Made by a program: the position numbers and the translations under genes
Part shown: positions 8,583-17,664 of the stretch, piece after piece
Position numbering within the stretch: the stretch's first letter is position 1
How the letters are laid out: every line of letters begins with the position of its first letter
Source of the DNA: Syntrophobacter sp. SbD1
GTDB lineage: Bacteria > Desulfobacterota > Syntrophobacteria > Syntrophobacterales > Syntrophobacteraceae
DNA: 44,551 bases
Assembly: GCA_900290365.1 (NCBI GenBank)
Contig: OMOE01000166.1
Location: 1-44,551, forward strand
Direction of reading: 5' to 3'
Notes under the pieces: model-generated
What the model saw: only the letters and a program-made list of their open reading frames with translations
Database searches by the model: none
Told to the model about the DNA's origin: nothing

Positions 8583-10190
8583 ATGTCACGATTTTCAGTT
8601 ACGCGAAAGGAATTAAAGATGAAAATGACGAGATTCATAGTGTGTGTCGCCGGCTTGCTATTGACCATGACATCACTTGCATACGGAAGCGACATTTACT
8701 TTGCTTCATCGGCGGCTGGTTCGGCTAACGGAAGTGCTTGCGCCGATGCCTATGCCGTTTCAGGCATAAATACAGCATCTTATTGGGTGGCCGGCAACAA
8801 CATCCATCTTTGCGGCACGATTACAGGGGCGGCCAATTCCACGCTCATCACGCCGCCGGGAAACGGCTCTTCCGGCAGCCCGATTACCATTGTGTTCGAA
8901 AGTGGGGCCGTACTGACCGCAGCGTATTGGAATGCAAATGGAGCCATTTATATCAACGGTAAAAGCTATATCACAGTTAATGGCGGTACGAATGGCATCA
9001 TTACAAACAGTTCCAATGGATCGTTATCTGGAAGCACTTGCGGTGGTTCAAATTGTTCTTATGATTCTTCATCATCTGGTATTACTATTAACAGTGCAAA
9101 CAATATCACTGTCGAGAATCTTACGATTCAAAAAATTTACAATGAGTATGCCAGCGCTTCAGGTAGTGATACATCGGGAGCGAACACGAATGACATTTCC
9201 ATTACTGATTCAGGCAGCAACATAACTATATTTAACAACATACTTAATAATTCACGCACTGGAATTGACTGGGAAATGTCAGGTACGATTAGCGGAGTTA
9301 ATATTTACAACAACACCATAACAGACCATGGCTGGAGTATGCATCTTGGCGACAATGATAGCTCTGGTTACACTATGAGCAATTTTAACATCTATGGAAA
9401 TACGATTACTGGATGGTCAAATTGGGGTAATGGAGCCGGTAGCTATCATACCGATGGAATAATGATGTCGCAAGCTCTTGGATACTCGTATTCTCCACGC
9501 ATTTACAACAATTATATCTATGGTGATCTGGGGTCTTACTCACCAACGGCGTTCATATTCTGCACTTATGGAAATGGATCTTCTGGAACAACTTCTGGGG
9601 GCTGTATTATTTATAACAATGTAATAGTGCATACAGGGCCAAATGGGGATTATGGGTTGATCTGGCTACAAACAAATACTACCGGACATCAGGTTTATAA
9701 TAACACAATTGTTGGTTACACTGGCACTCAAGATATTGGAGTGAACACAAGTGGAACCGGACAAAAAATGGGAAATAACATCTTTGTCAATGTCAGTAGC
9801 CCGATGGGTTCTTATGATACCTCCTTGACAGGGATGATGACGTCATGTGATTACAATGTCTATTATGGAATTAATACAGCACGGGCTGTTAGTTATAACA
9901 TGGGTGGTAGTGGAGTGGACGAGTCATTTTCATCCTGGCAGGGTTTGGGATTTGACACCCATAGCTCAACAGCCAGTCCAAATGTAAATAGCTCCTATGT
10001 GATCGCATCGGCCAGTGGTTCAGCCTATCAAGCAGGCGTGAACCTGACCAGCCTCGGGTCCACCACGCTGAACGCCGACAAGGCTGGCATTGCCCGACCG
10101 GCGACCGGCGCCTGGGACATCGGGGCTTACGAATTCTCTACTTCTGCGATCCCTGCTCCGGCGGGCGTTCACCTCGTACCGTCGAATTAG
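8583..10190 (+). CDS. Secreted right-handed beta-helix protein with choice-of-anchor Q-like C-terminus
   Basis: This 535-residue protein has a signal peptide (from Met13, hydrophobic run VCVAGLLLTMTSLAYGS). It is followed by a Ser/Gly/Asn-rich body with recurrent strands such as NITVENLTI, NISVF-like NITIFNNIL and VNIYNNTIT, the pattern of a parallel beta-helix. The C-terminal motif with GIARPATGAWDIGAYEF resembles the choice-of-anchor Q region. Beta-helix proteins in polysaccharide loci are often lyases, epimerases or matrix proteins; no catalytic residues can be assigned. Either ATG 8583 (GAGGTG upstream) or ATG 8619 (AAGGAATTAAAG upstream) could be the start. The central part is AT-richer than its two ends. 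No PEP-CTERM sorting tail is present. Confidence 0.75.
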   Translation: MSRFSVTRKELKMKMTRFIVCVAGLLLTMTSLAYGSDIYFASSAAGSANGSACADAYAVSGINTASYWVAGNNIHLCGTITGAANSTLITPPGNGSSGSPITIVFESGAVLTAAYWNANGAIYINGKSYITVNGGTNGIITNSSNGSLSGSTCGGSNCSYDSSSSGITINSANNITVENLTIQKIYNEYASASGSDTSGANTNDISITDSGSNITIFNNILNNSRTGIDWEMSGTISGVNIYNNTITDHGWSMHLGDNDSSGYTMSNFNIYGNTITGWSNWGNGAGSYHTDGIMMSQALGYSYSPRIYNNYIYGDLGSYSPTAFIFCTYGNGSSGTTSGGCIIYNNVIVHTGPNGDYGLIWLQTNTTGHQVYNNTIVGYTGTQDIGVNTSGTGQKMGNNIFVNVSSPMGSYDTSLTGMMTSCDYNVYYGINTARAVSYNMGGSGVDESFSSWQGLGFDTHSSTASPNVNSSYVIASASGSAYQAGVNLTSLGSTTLNADKAGIARPATGAWDIGAYEFSTSAIPAPAGVHLVPSN

Positions 10191-10208
10191 AGCGGGTCTA
10201 AATTTAGC

Positions 10209-10239
10209 GGGCGCTGCCGGTTGTCGGCCGGCAACGCCC
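10209..10239 (+). terminator. GC-rich hairpin after the beta-helix gene
   Basis: GGGCG at 10209-10213 pairs with CGCCC at 10235-10239, and GCCGG pairs with CCGGC inside it, giving a strong hairpin 18 nt after the stop. No T-run follows, so it may be an attenuating or RNA-stabilising hairpin rather than an intrinsic terminator. Confidence 0.45.
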
Positions 10240-10447
10240 AACAACCGTGCTCGTCGAGAATTTTGATCCCGGCGAGCCGTCCCGCGTCGTGGCTTCTCTA
10301 GAGTAACGTCGCACTTGCCGGAATCCCCTTTCAGTCTTAGCAATAACAAACAACTCTCCTGCTGTTCGCAGGGGGTGATCAAGCATGAAAATGCGTCAGG
10401 TCGGCGTACCTGCATAACATCGCACGTTTGAGGAGGTCTTGGAGAGC

Positions 10448-11836
10448 ATGCCCAACTTTGCTGGGGAGCTACCTGAAAACTACTACTTTAGCGGCGGCGT
10501 CGGCACATTTGTCACACCATTGTCCGTAGCTGTTCTGCTTGCAGCGATTATTCTCATTGTGTGCCTGCCGCGAAAGTACGTAATAGTGCCTTTCCTGCTG
10601 GCGGGTTTGCTTGTGCCAATTTACGAAAACTTCCTGGTTGCCGGGCTTAACTTCCATTTCGACCGAATTCTTCTGATAGTGACCTGGGCCCGCATCCTGG
10701 TTCGTCGAGAACCTGCTTCAGGGCCCCTGAGTCCTCTTGACAAGGTAGTCCTGTTAGGCGCCTTGGTCAATTCTATTGCTTATTGTATTGTGTGGCCGCA
10801 ACTGGGCGCCATGTCGAACCGTGCGGGATTTCTACTCTCGGGCTTGGGCACATATTTTCTGATGCGCTCCTTAATTCGAGATAAGGAAGATGTAATTCGG
10901 GTGATCAAGGTCCTGGCGATTGTGGTTATAGTGTGTGCGCCTCTGATGTGGTCCGAGCACTTTAGTCAACACAACGTCTTTGCCTCGGTAGGGGCGCCGG
11001 ATCTCAGCGAAATCCGCAATGACCGGATACGCGCACAAGGACCCTTCGCCCATCCAATCATCGCAGGCACCTTTGCTGTTGTGATAATCCCGCTTTTCGT
11101 CGGCCTCTGGTGGTATAGCCCTTCCAACAAGCTTATCGCGGCCGCTGGAGTTGCATCCTCCACAGCGATGATGTTCGCCTCAGCATCGAGTACCCCTGTG
11201 ATGGCATTTCCTGCGGGTATTCTTGCCCTGTCGATGTGGCCGATGCGCAAGAAAATGCGGAGACTCAGATGGGGGATTGTTTTGGGGTTGATCGGACTGC
11301 AGTTGGTGATGAAGAGACCGGTCTGGTTTTTGATTGCCCGTGTCAGCGGGGTGCTCGGTGGCAGCGGGTATCATCGGGCGGAGTTGATCGACAATTTCGT
11401 ATCGCATTTCTTTGGATGGTGGCTGATCGGGACGAAGGACAACGTCAACTGGGGCTGGGACATGTGGGATGTGGACAATGCTTATGTTGGCGCTGGGTTG
11501 ACCGGCGGTCTGCTCGGGTTTATTTTATTCCTCGCCGTGTTCGTTTACTGCTACAAAATGATTGGTGCGGGGATCAGGGCGGCAGGGCAATCCCGCAGGG
11601 ATGAACTCTTTATATGGGCGATCGGTGCAGCCTTCTTTGCGAACACTGTTGCTTTTTTCGGCATTGTGTATTTCGACCAAAGCAGGATGGCGTGGAATGC
11701 TTTGCTGGCAATGATATCCGTAACGGGCTCTTTTGTAGCTGAACCGAAATTTGCCTACGTCGAAGGTAAGGTTTTCATGTCCCGATTAGCGGCGTACAGG
11801 CCTGTTTGGTTTTCCAATTCTAGGCGGACCTCATAG
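10448..11836 (+). CDS. Wzy polymerase / O-antigen ligase-like membrane protein
   Basis: This protein of about 462 residues is almost entirely hydrophobic, with roughly 10-12 membrane spans and a large periplasmic-type loop. That loop contains RAQGPFAHPIIAGTFAVVI and later GYHRAELIDNF with WWLIGTKDN. This layout fits Wzy polymerases or O-antigen-ligase-like proteins, which join repeat units delivered by the flippase. The AGGAGG at 10431-10436 lies 11 nt before ATG 10448. A TTG at 10439 is also possible but is only 2 nt from the ribosome site. The GT2 gene follows after 15 nt, so this begins a tight seven-gene run to 17416. Confidence 0.75.
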   Translation: MPNFAGELPENYYFSGGVGTFVTPLSVAVLLAAIILIVCLPRKYVIVPFLLAGLLVPIYENFLVAGLNFHFDRILLIVTWARILVRREPASGPLSPLDKVVLLGALVNSIAYCIVWPQLGAMSNRAGFLLSGLGTYFLMRSLIRDKEDVIRVIKVLAIVVIVCAPLMWSEHFSQHNVFASVGAPDLSEIRNDRIRAQGPFAHPIIAGTFAVVIIPLFVGLWWYSPSNKLIAAAGVASSTAMMFASASSTPVMAFPAGILALSMWPMRKKMRRLRWGIVLGLIGLQLVMKRPVWFLIARVSGVLGGSGYHRAELIDNFVSHFFGWWLIGTKDNVNWGWDMWDVDNAYVGAGLTGGLLGFILFLAVFVYCYKMIGAGIRAAGQSRRDELFIWAIGAAFFANTVAFFGIVYFDQSRMAWNALLAMISVTGSFVAEPKFAYVEGKVFMSRLAAYRPVWFSNSRRTS

Positions 11837-11851
11837 AAAGAAAGTGCGGAA

Positions 11852-12862
11852 ATGATGAACTATCCTGCCGGGGAGACCGATCCTCTCGTGTCGATAGTCA
11901 TAGTTACATGGAACGGCAAAAGGTACGCGATCGAGTGTCTTGAATCTTTGGAGATCGAATCTGCAACACTGCCCGTTGAAATCATCGTGGTCGACAACTG
12001 CTCTACCGATGGAACACCGGAGGCGATCCGGCTGCAATTCCCCGATGTTACGTTGATCGAAAACCATGCCAATCTCGGGTTTGCAAAGGCTAATAATATC
12101 GGTATGGCAGAGAGCCGAGGCAAGTACGTGTGCCTGATCAACTCTGATGTCGTAGTACCCCCGGGGTGTCTGGAACGGATGGTGGAATTTATTGAAGCCC
12201 GCCCGGAGATCGGGGTTTTGGGCCCTAGGATGCTGAGTCCGAATGGGCGAACGGGGGAGTCGGTTATGATGCTGCCCACCGTTTGGAACACTCTTTGTTG
12301 CGCGTTGAGTTTGGACACGATCTTCCCGGGCTCCGCATTTTTTCGCGGCTTCGATATGAAAGCTTATCCTTATGACTCCGTTGATATTGTCGAAGTGCTT
12401 ACCGGTTGGTTCTGGATGGTTCGCCGCAAGGCGCTTCAAATGGTCGGCGGCCTGGATGAACAATTCTTCATGTACGGCGAAGATATCGACTGGTGCCATC
12501 GGTTCGGCGCAGCCGGATGGCGGGTGGTCTTTTACCCTGATGCCGCCGCGCTGCACTATGGGGGGGCGAGTTCCGAGCTTGCGCCTGCCCGCTTTTATGT
12601 AGAAATGCGGCGCGCCAATCTCCAGTATTTCCGCAAATATTATGGGACGCACGGGGTTTTGGGCTACCGCACGGCAGTCTGGATACATGAACTGTTAAGG
12701 ATACTTGGATATTCTGCCCTCTACGCCTGGAAACGGCCTCGCCGTCGGGAGGCTGCCTTTAAGGTCCGAAGAAGCATTGCATGTATGCGCTGGCTGCTGG
12801 GCGATATCTCCCTTCTTACTAATCCGCCGGAAATAAGTCAAAACGGGGAGGTTCCAACGTGA
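11852..12862 (+). CDS. GT2-family glycosyltransferase (rhamnosyltransferase-like)
   Basis: This 336-residue inverting GT-A enzyme has the N-terminal VSIVIVTWNGKRYAIECLES. The nucleotide-binding NCSTDGT follows, then the DxD-like region LINSDVVVPPGCLERMVEF near residue 97, and the acceptor-side MYGEDIDWCHRFGAAGWRV near 208. These are typical of the WcaA/RfbF-like branch that often transfers rhamnose. That sugar would fit the nearby dTDP-sugar genes, but the rfbC and rfbD genes needed for dTDP-rhamnose are not in the window. Its stop overlaps the start of the next GT2 gene (GTGA), implying translational coupling. Confidence 0.9.
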   Translation: MMNYPAGETDPLVSIVIVTWNGKRYAIECLESLEIESATLPVEIIVVDNCSTDGTPEAIRLQFPDVTLIENHANLGFAKANNIGMAESRGKYVCLINSDVVVPPGCLERMVEFIEARPEIGVLGPRMLSPNGRTGESVMMLPTVWNTLCCALSLDTIFPGSAFFRGFDMKAYPYDSVDIVEVLTGWFWMVRRKALQMVGGLDEQFFMYGEDIDWCHRFGAAGWRVVFYPDAAALHYGGASSELAPARFYVEMRRANLQYFRKYYGTHGVLGYRTAVWIHELLRILGYSALYAWKRPRRREAAFKVRRSIACMRWLLGDISLLTNPPEISQNGEVPT

Positions 12863-13749
12863 GTGATTCCGATTCATATGTACTTGCCACTGCGGCTTAC
12901 AACGAAGGAAAATATATCGAAGGCACAGTCGTTTCCATTATTTCGCAGGAGTTGCGGCCCGCGAAATGGGTCATCGTGAGCGACGGCTCTACCGATGATA
13001 CAGACGCCATAGTTATGCGCTACGCTGCTGAACACAGCTTTATCCATCTATACCGGCTCAGTGAGGACCACCCAAGGAACTTTGCGGCCCAGGCCAATGC
13101 GATCAACACCGGTATCGCGCAGCTTCAAAACGAGCCATATGCATTTATCGGCAATCTTGATGCCGATATTACTTTGCACCCGTCATATTTCAGGGCGCTG
13201 CTGGACAAGTTTGACCGCAATCCTGGGTTGGGGCTGGCTGGAGGAGCTATTCACGACAAATGCAAGGATGGCGAATTCAGGGCCCGGAAAACTAATAGCG
13301 TAGATTCCGTTGCTCACGCAGTCCAGCTATTCCGGCGTGAGTGCTTTGAGGCTGTTGGCGGTGGATATAAGGCGCTTCCCTATGGAGGGCCCGACACATA
13401 TGCGGAGATTTTGGCGCGAATGAAGGGTTGGCAGGTGGTATCCTTTCCTGAGCTTACGGTATTTCATCATCGGCCTACCAATTCTGCGGGAGGCCGGCTC
13501 CAGGGCCGTTTCCGGCAAGGAAGGATGGACTTCTCACTTGGTGTGTCGCCGCTCTTCGAAGCTGTCAAGATTCTAAACAGGTTGACAGACCCACCGTACG
13601 TAATCGCCGCTTTGGCAAGATTGGCAGGATTTATCTACCCACACTTCACTGGCGATAAAAGAGCAGTTTCCGACCAGTTTATGGCCTATTTGCGCAGTGA
13701 GCAAAACCACAGGCTGGTCTCCATCTTGAAACTCCGGGCGAGGCATTGA
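12859..13749 (+). CDS. GT2-family glycosyltransferase
   Basis: This 296-residue GT-A glycosyltransferase has the N-terminus YVLATAAYNEGKYIEGTVVS, the binding block VIVSDGSTDDTDAIV near residue 38, and the metal-site motif IGNLDADITLHPSYF near 95. The helix with PYGGPDTYAEILARMKGWQV near 175 fits the acceptor loop. The GTG start overlaps the upstream stop by 4 nt. It presumably adds the next sugar of the repeat unit; donor and linkage are unknown. The C-terminal 90 residues are weakly hydrophobic and may touch the membrane. Confidence 0.88.
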   Translation: MSDSDSYVLATAAYNEGKYIEGTVVSIISQELRPAKWVIVSDGSTDDTDAIVMRYAAEHSFIHLYRLSEDHPRNFAAQANAINTGIAQLQNEPYAFIGNLDADITLHPSYFRALLDKFDRNPGLGLAGGAIHDKCKDGEFRARKTNSVDSVAHAVQLFRRECFEAVGGGYKALPYGGPDTYAEILARMKGWQVVSFPELTVFHHRPTNSAGGRLQGRFRQGRMDFSLGVSPLFEAVKILNRLTDPPYVIAALARLAGFIYPHFTGDKRAVSDQFMAYLRSEQNHRLVSILKLRARH

Positions 13750-13753
13750 CGGA

Positions 13754-14590
13754 TTGCAGCGCCCTAATCTAATGGGGAAAAATGAATTGAGAATCGTTCA
13801 CTTCCTTATCAGCGTGGGTTTTTTTATTGGAGACTCCCTTTGGAGGCTGGGCCAGCGTATTTTGGGCTCGAAACCCGGCTCCTCCTGCGTCGTGCTCACT
13901 TACCATTCGGTGCCCGACGGGCAAAAAGAGGCATTTGCCGCCCAAATGAATACACTTCTGGCTTTGACCGAACCGATCCCGCTCGATAGGGTACCCCCAT
14001 TGCTGCCCGGAAGACGTTACTCGGCAATAACCTTTGATGACGGATTTGAAAATGTAATCAACAATGCGGTGCCACAACTCGAGAAAAAAGGCATTCCCGC
14101 CACTGTCTTTTTAACGGTAAATTATCTTGGGCAAACCGCCGGATGGTGGCCGGCATCGGCGCCCGAACGGCTCGAGAGCATTGCTGACCCAAAGAGGTGG
14201 CGGCAGCTTCCGGGTGAACTGATAAGCATTGGTTCGCACTCACTCTCACATCCTTTTCTCACCGCTGTGAGCGAAACCGAAGCTAAACGGGAATTGTGCG
14301 AATCCCGTTTGGTATTGGAGGATTTATTTAAGCGCAGAGTCACGGTCTTCAGCTTTCCATATGGTGAATTCAGTGCCGAACTGGTCCGTTGGTGCCGTGA
14401 CGCAGGGTACGAGCGCGTTTTTACAAGCCTGCCGGGCAATGCTTTTCGGAACATGGACGACTTCGTTTGCGGCCGGGTAAACGTCCGCCTCACGGACTGG
14501 GCTTGGGAGTTTCGTCTTAAAATATTGGGCGCCTACCGTTGGCTGCCCTTTGCAATCTCTTGGAAGCGGAGACTTAAAAAGCATTTATAA
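13754..14590 (+). CDS. Polysaccharide deacetylase (NodB-fold, CE4)
   Basis: This protein of about 278 residues carries the CE4 motifs: AITFDDGFENV near residue 95, where the paired Asp residues bind the metal and act as base, and SIGSHSLSHPFL near 157, supplying two His ligands. The FSFPYGEFS block near 198 completes the fold. It would remove N- or O-acetyl groups from the growing or exported polysaccharide. A hydrophobic N-terminal stretch (FLISVGFFIG) suggests a membrane anchor. The start is uncertain: TTG 13754 or ATG 13772, neither with a strong ribosome site. The stop overlaps the next start by one base. Confidence 0.85.
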   Translation: MQRPNLMGKNELRIVHFLISVGFFIGDSLWRLGQRILGSKPGSSCVVLTYHSVPDGQKEAFAAQMNTLLALTEPIPLDRVPPLLPGRRYSAITFDDGFENVINNAVPQLEKKGIPATVFLTVNYLGQTAGWWPASAPERLESIADPKRWRQLPGELISIGSHSLSHPFLTAVSETEAKRELCESRLVLEDLFKRRVTVFSFPYGEFSAELVRWCRDAGYERVFTSLPGNAFRNMDDFVCGRVNVRLTDWAWEFRLKILGAYRWLPFAISWKRRLKKHL

Positions 14591-15219
14591 TGACTGCCCT
14601 GAGATTGGCCAAGAGAAAGGAACTCTGGGTTCCCACCCTGCTGGGATGGGTGCTTATAGTCTTAACTGTTTTTGCGCTCATAACAATCTATATGAGAAAC
14701 ATCCATTCATTCCTCAGCGTCTCAAACCCTGTCCGGACTCAAATACTTGCCGTCGAAGAATGGATATCTCCTCGTGCGCTTGAAGGGGCGGCTTCCGAGT
14801 ATACAAGTCACGACTATATTATCCTGGTAGTGATTGGTGACGAAAAACCCTGGGTTATTCCCATACTTGAGAAGTCCGGCGTCGACAAAAAACAGATAGT
14901 TCAAATTCCCGCCCCGACGCCGCAAAAAGACCGTACTTTCGCCTCGGCTGTCGCTCTTGATAACTGGCTTAAATCTTCGGGAATGTACGGTAAGGCCGTT
15001 AACATCTATAGCTCGGGGACCCATGGGCGCAGAAGCTGGATGCTGTTCCGTGAAGCATTAGGGACTGATTATCCGCTCGGAGTCATTTCATTCCAAAGCC
15101 CCGGTTATGATCCCAAGAGGTGGTGGAAATCCAGCGAAGGTTTCAGGTCGGTTATTTATGAAACCATTGCCTACGCTTATACTGAGTTTTTTTTCCTCCC
15201 CGTCAAGGCGCTGGAGTGA
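14590..15219 (+). CDS. DUF218 (YdcF/ElyC-like) membrane-anchored protein
   Basis: This 209-residue protein has one N-terminal membrane span (VLIVLTVFALITIYM) and then a DUF218-type domain. That domain begins ILAVEEWISPRALEGAASEY and contains RTFASAVALDNWLKSSG, followed by VNIYSSGTHGRRSWMLFREAL. DUF218 proteins such as ElyC act near cell-envelope carbohydrate lipids, but the reaction is not settled. The shape, with the domain on the periplasmic side, is an inference from the single anchor. It is coupled by a 1-nt overlap to the deacetylase gene and is followed by gmhA. The terminal GYDPKRWWKSSEGFRSVIYE is a typical end for the subgroup seen in polysaccharide loci. Confidence 0.7.
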   Translation: MTALRLAKRKELWVPTLLGWVLIVLTVFALITIYMRNIHSFLSVSNPVRTQILAVEEWISPRALEGAASEYTSHDYIILVVIGDEKPWVIPILEKSGVDKKQIVQIPAPTPQKDRTFASAVALDNWLKSSGMYGKAVNIYSSGTHGRRSWMLFREALGTDYPLGVISFQSPGYDPKRWWKSSEGFRSVIYETIAYAYTEFFFLPVKALE

Positions 15220-15317
15220 TCCCGGACTCAGTTTCCATCTTGCCGCGTGCTGATGAAACCGGTAAGCTGTTATCCGGCATTGTCAGAATTCTGCAACATA
15301 GTTCCGGGGGAGATACA

Positions 15318-15893
15318 ATGAACGCGGCTGATTTTTTCCGGGCGGATTTTCGCCAGCACCTCAGGGTGGTTGAAGATGCGATGCTGGGCCTAGAAATGGC
15401 ATATCAACAATTGGCTCAAACATTGCTTGAGGTCTTTCGGCGGTCGGGCAAAGTAATCTTTTTTGGAAACGGAGGGAGCGCGGCCGACGCCCAACACCTG
15501 GCCACCGAGTTTATGGTTCGTTTCAATCTGAACCGAAAACCGTTTGCCGCAATAGCGCTCACTACCGACACATCCTGCCTGACTGCCATAGGCAACGACT
15601 TAGGGTTCGATCGCCTGTTCGAGCGGCAGATAGAGGCGTTGTGCTCTTCAAAGGATCTTGCGATTGGCATTTCAACCTCGGGGAACAGCGAGAATGTGAT
15701 TCGGGGTCTGGTGGCTGCCAAAGAACTGGGCGCCATAACCGCGGCTTTCGGGGGAGGCGACGGCGGGCGAATAAAAGACCTGGTGGATCATGCCCTGATC
15801 GTGCCTTCAAAAGAAACCCCGCGCATACAAGAGGTTCACATCCTGTTGGGACATTCACTGTGCGGATTCGTAGAAGCGCAATTAGCGAATTAG
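15318..15893 (+). CDS. gmhA: Sedoheptulose-7-phosphate isomerase
   Basis: This SIS-domain protein of 191 residues converts sedoheptulose 7-phosphate to D-glycero-D-manno-heptose 7-phosphate, the first step of nucleotide-heptose synthesis. Recognisable motifs are VIFFGNGGSAADAQHLATEF near residue 45, the TDTSCLTAIGND segment, and GISTSGNSENVIRGL near 116. ATG 15318 is chosen because GGGGGAGA lies just upstream and the resulting length is normal for GmhA. A longer GTG start at 15216 would add 34 residues that do not resemble the family. hldE follows after 11 nt, supplying the next steps. Confidence 0.93.
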   Translation: MNAADFFRADFRQHLRVVEDAMLGLEMAYQQLAQTLLEVFRRSGKVIFFGNGGSAADAQHLATEFMVRFNLNRKPFAAIALTTDTSCLTAIGNDLGFDRLFERQIEALCSSKDLAIGISTSGNSENVIRGLVAAKELGAITAAFGGGDGGRIKDLVDHALIVPSKETPRIQEVHILLGHSLCGFVEAQLAN

Positions 15894-15904
15894 GAGTTGC
15901 TGGC

Positions 15905-17416
15905 ATGCATGCCAAAGTTTTGCCCGATTTCAGAAACCGCCGGATAATGGTGCTGGGGGATATAATGCTTGACCGCTACCTCATGGGCGAAGTCAATCGT
16001 ATTTCACCCGAAGCTCCGGTTCCTGTCCTGCGCGTCAAAGAACGATTCGAAATGCCGGGAGGGGCAGGCAATGTGTGCAATAACCTTGTAAGTCTTGGGT
16101 GTTCAACCGTTCTTATCGGAGTTGTCGGTGAAGACAGCGAAGGCGAAAGGCTCGCAGAGCTGTGTGCCCGTAAAGGTATTGAAGGCCAGCTGGTCAAGGA
16201 CCGTTTGCGGCCCACGATAACCAAAACCCGCATCATTGCCATGCATCAGCAATTGCTAAGGTTAGACGAGGAAGAGTCCCGGATTTTGCTGGATTCGACC
16301 AGGACTGAGTTGTTGACCAAGTTCGCGGAGTGTTTGTCCTCCTGCCAGGCAGTGATTCTATCCGACTATGGAAAAGGGATCCTGCAGACCCCGGATCTTT
16401 GCCAAACACTGATTTCGATGGCTAATGAAAAGGGAGTGCCGGTCCTTGTCGATCCAAAAGGGAAACAATGGGAGCGCTACCGCCGGGCAACCTGCATTAC
16501 GCCGAATGCTGCCGAATTGGAGGCGACTGCCGAATCGACTATTGCAAGCGAGTTGCAACTCTCGAATGAGGCCGGGAGAATAAGGAAATTGCATGAGACC
16601 GAGTGGCTTCTCGTAACTCGGGGCTCAATGGGGATGTGCCTCTTTGGCCCTCAGGATGAGCATCACTGCATTCCCACTGTTGCGCGTCAGGTTTACGACG
16701 TCTCCGGCGCCGGCGACACAGTTATAGCAACACTCACTGCGTGTGTGGCCAGTGGTATTGCTTTTTTGGAGGCTGCCCGCATGGCTAATACGGCGGCCGG
16801 CATAGTTATCGGCAAACTGGGGACCCAACCTGTCACGGCGGCGGAGTTGGAAACTGCACTCATTCTTGAAGCCTCAGGAAATGGAAGTGTCCATGACGGT
16901 AAATTCAGATCTGCGGATGCAGCACAAATTCAGGTGCTCGCATGGCGAAGCAACGGAGAAAAGATCATTTTCACCAACGGGTGTTTCGACCTGCTTCATC
17001 CGGGACATATTCATCTTCTGCATCAGGCGCGCTCACTGGGGGATCGTCTGGTCATCGGGCTAAACAGCGATTCCTCTGTTCGGCGCCTCAAGGGGCCGGG
17101 CCGTCCGATCCTGCCTGAAAGCGACAGAGCTATTTTGTTGGGGGCTCTATCATGCGTGGATATGGTAGTGTCCTTCGATGAAGATACGCCGCTTGCCCTC
17201 ATTGAAAGCCTTAAGCCTGATGTAATTGTCAAAGGCAGTGACTACACAATCGACCAGGTCGTCGGCAGGGAGAAGGTCGAGGGCTACGGAGGGCGCGTAG
17301 AATTGATTTCCGTACTGGCCGGTCACAGCACGACCAATATCAGCAAAACAATTCAGCGCAATGCGATAATCACTCAAGAAGAAGAGACAGCAGGAATTGA
17401 GGGATTGAGGGATTGA
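15905..17416 (+). CDS. hldE: Bifunctional heptose kinase/adenylyltransferase
   Basis: This 503-residue protein phosphorylates heptose 7-phosphate at C1 and later adenylylates heptose 1-phosphate. The N-terminal ribokinase-fold domain (about 1-320) begins RIMVLGDIMLDRYLMGEVNR and has the VSGAGDT anion hole near residue 265. The C-terminal nucleotidyltransferase domain starts near 350 with FTNGCFDLLHPGHIHLL, containing the HxGH motif, and GLNSDSSVRRLKG. ATG 15905 has AGGAG 8 nt upstream and gives the normal length. The last residues (GIEGLRD) come from a short tandem repeat that runs through the stop. Neither the phosphatase gmhB nor the epimerase hldD is in the window. Confidence 0.93.
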   Translation: MHAKVLPDFRNRRIMVLGDIMLDRYLMGEVNRISPEAPVPVLRVKERFEMPGGAGNVCNNLVSLGCSTVLIGVVGEDSEGERLAELCARKGIEGQLVKDRLRPTITKTRIIAMHQQLLRLDEEESRILLDSTRTELLTKFAECLSSCQAVILSDYGKGILQTPDLCQTLISMANEKGVPVLVDPKGKQWERYRRATCITPNAAELEATAESTIASELQLSNEAGRIRKLHETEWLLVTRGSMGMCLFGPQDEHHCIPTVARQVYDVSGAGDTVIATLTACVASGIAFLEAARMANTAAGIVIGKLGTQPVTAAELETALILEASGNGSVHDGKFRSADAAQIQVLAWRSNGEKIIFTNGCFDLLHPGHIHLLHQARSLGDRLVIGLNSDSSVRRLKGPGRPILPESDRAILLGALSCVDMVVSFDEDTPLALIESLKPDVIVKGSDYTIDQVVGREKVEGYGGRVELISVLAGHSTTNISKTIQRNAIITQEEETAGIEGLRD

Positions 17417-17454
17417 GGAATTATTTTTAATCCCTAACCCGGACAAGCCTGAAC

Positions 17455-17575
17455 CAAAAAGATTCACCGGACGCAGAGAACGCCGAGAAAATAGATCTAG
17501 CAGATAAACATAAGTTACCGTTTTCTCAGCGATCTCTGCGTCTCTGCGGTGGAATTTGAAGGCTCGCAGAGATGG
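17455..17575. repeat. Long imperfect inverted repeat of the GCAGAGA type
   Basis: The left arm near 17461-17492 (CACCGGACGCAGAGAACGCC and a few more bases) and the right arm near 17518-17553 (CTCAGCGATCTCTGCGTCTC then TGCGGTGG) are nearly reverse complements, making a long hairpin in the hldE-rfbB gap. Sequences of this kind recur as dispersed intergenic palindromes in many bacterial genomes. It may end transcription or be a non-autonomous mobile repeat. Confidence 0.65.
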
Positions 17576-17664
17576 CTGAGAGCGCGCGGAGACGGTCACG
17601 AGGATTTTCTGCCATAAAGAGCACTAATTTCAGATTTAAGCGCCTAAATTCTAAAGGATAAAAT

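Noticed and set aside
11831..12688. Antisense open frame of 285 codons opposite the first GT2 gene
   Set aside because: The + strand has intact GT2 motifs and coupling to the neighbour; the antisense frame shows no family pattern.
15216..15317. N-terminal extension of GmhA from GTG 15216
   Set aside because: The extra 34 residues do not fit the family, and ATG 15318 has a much better ribosome site.
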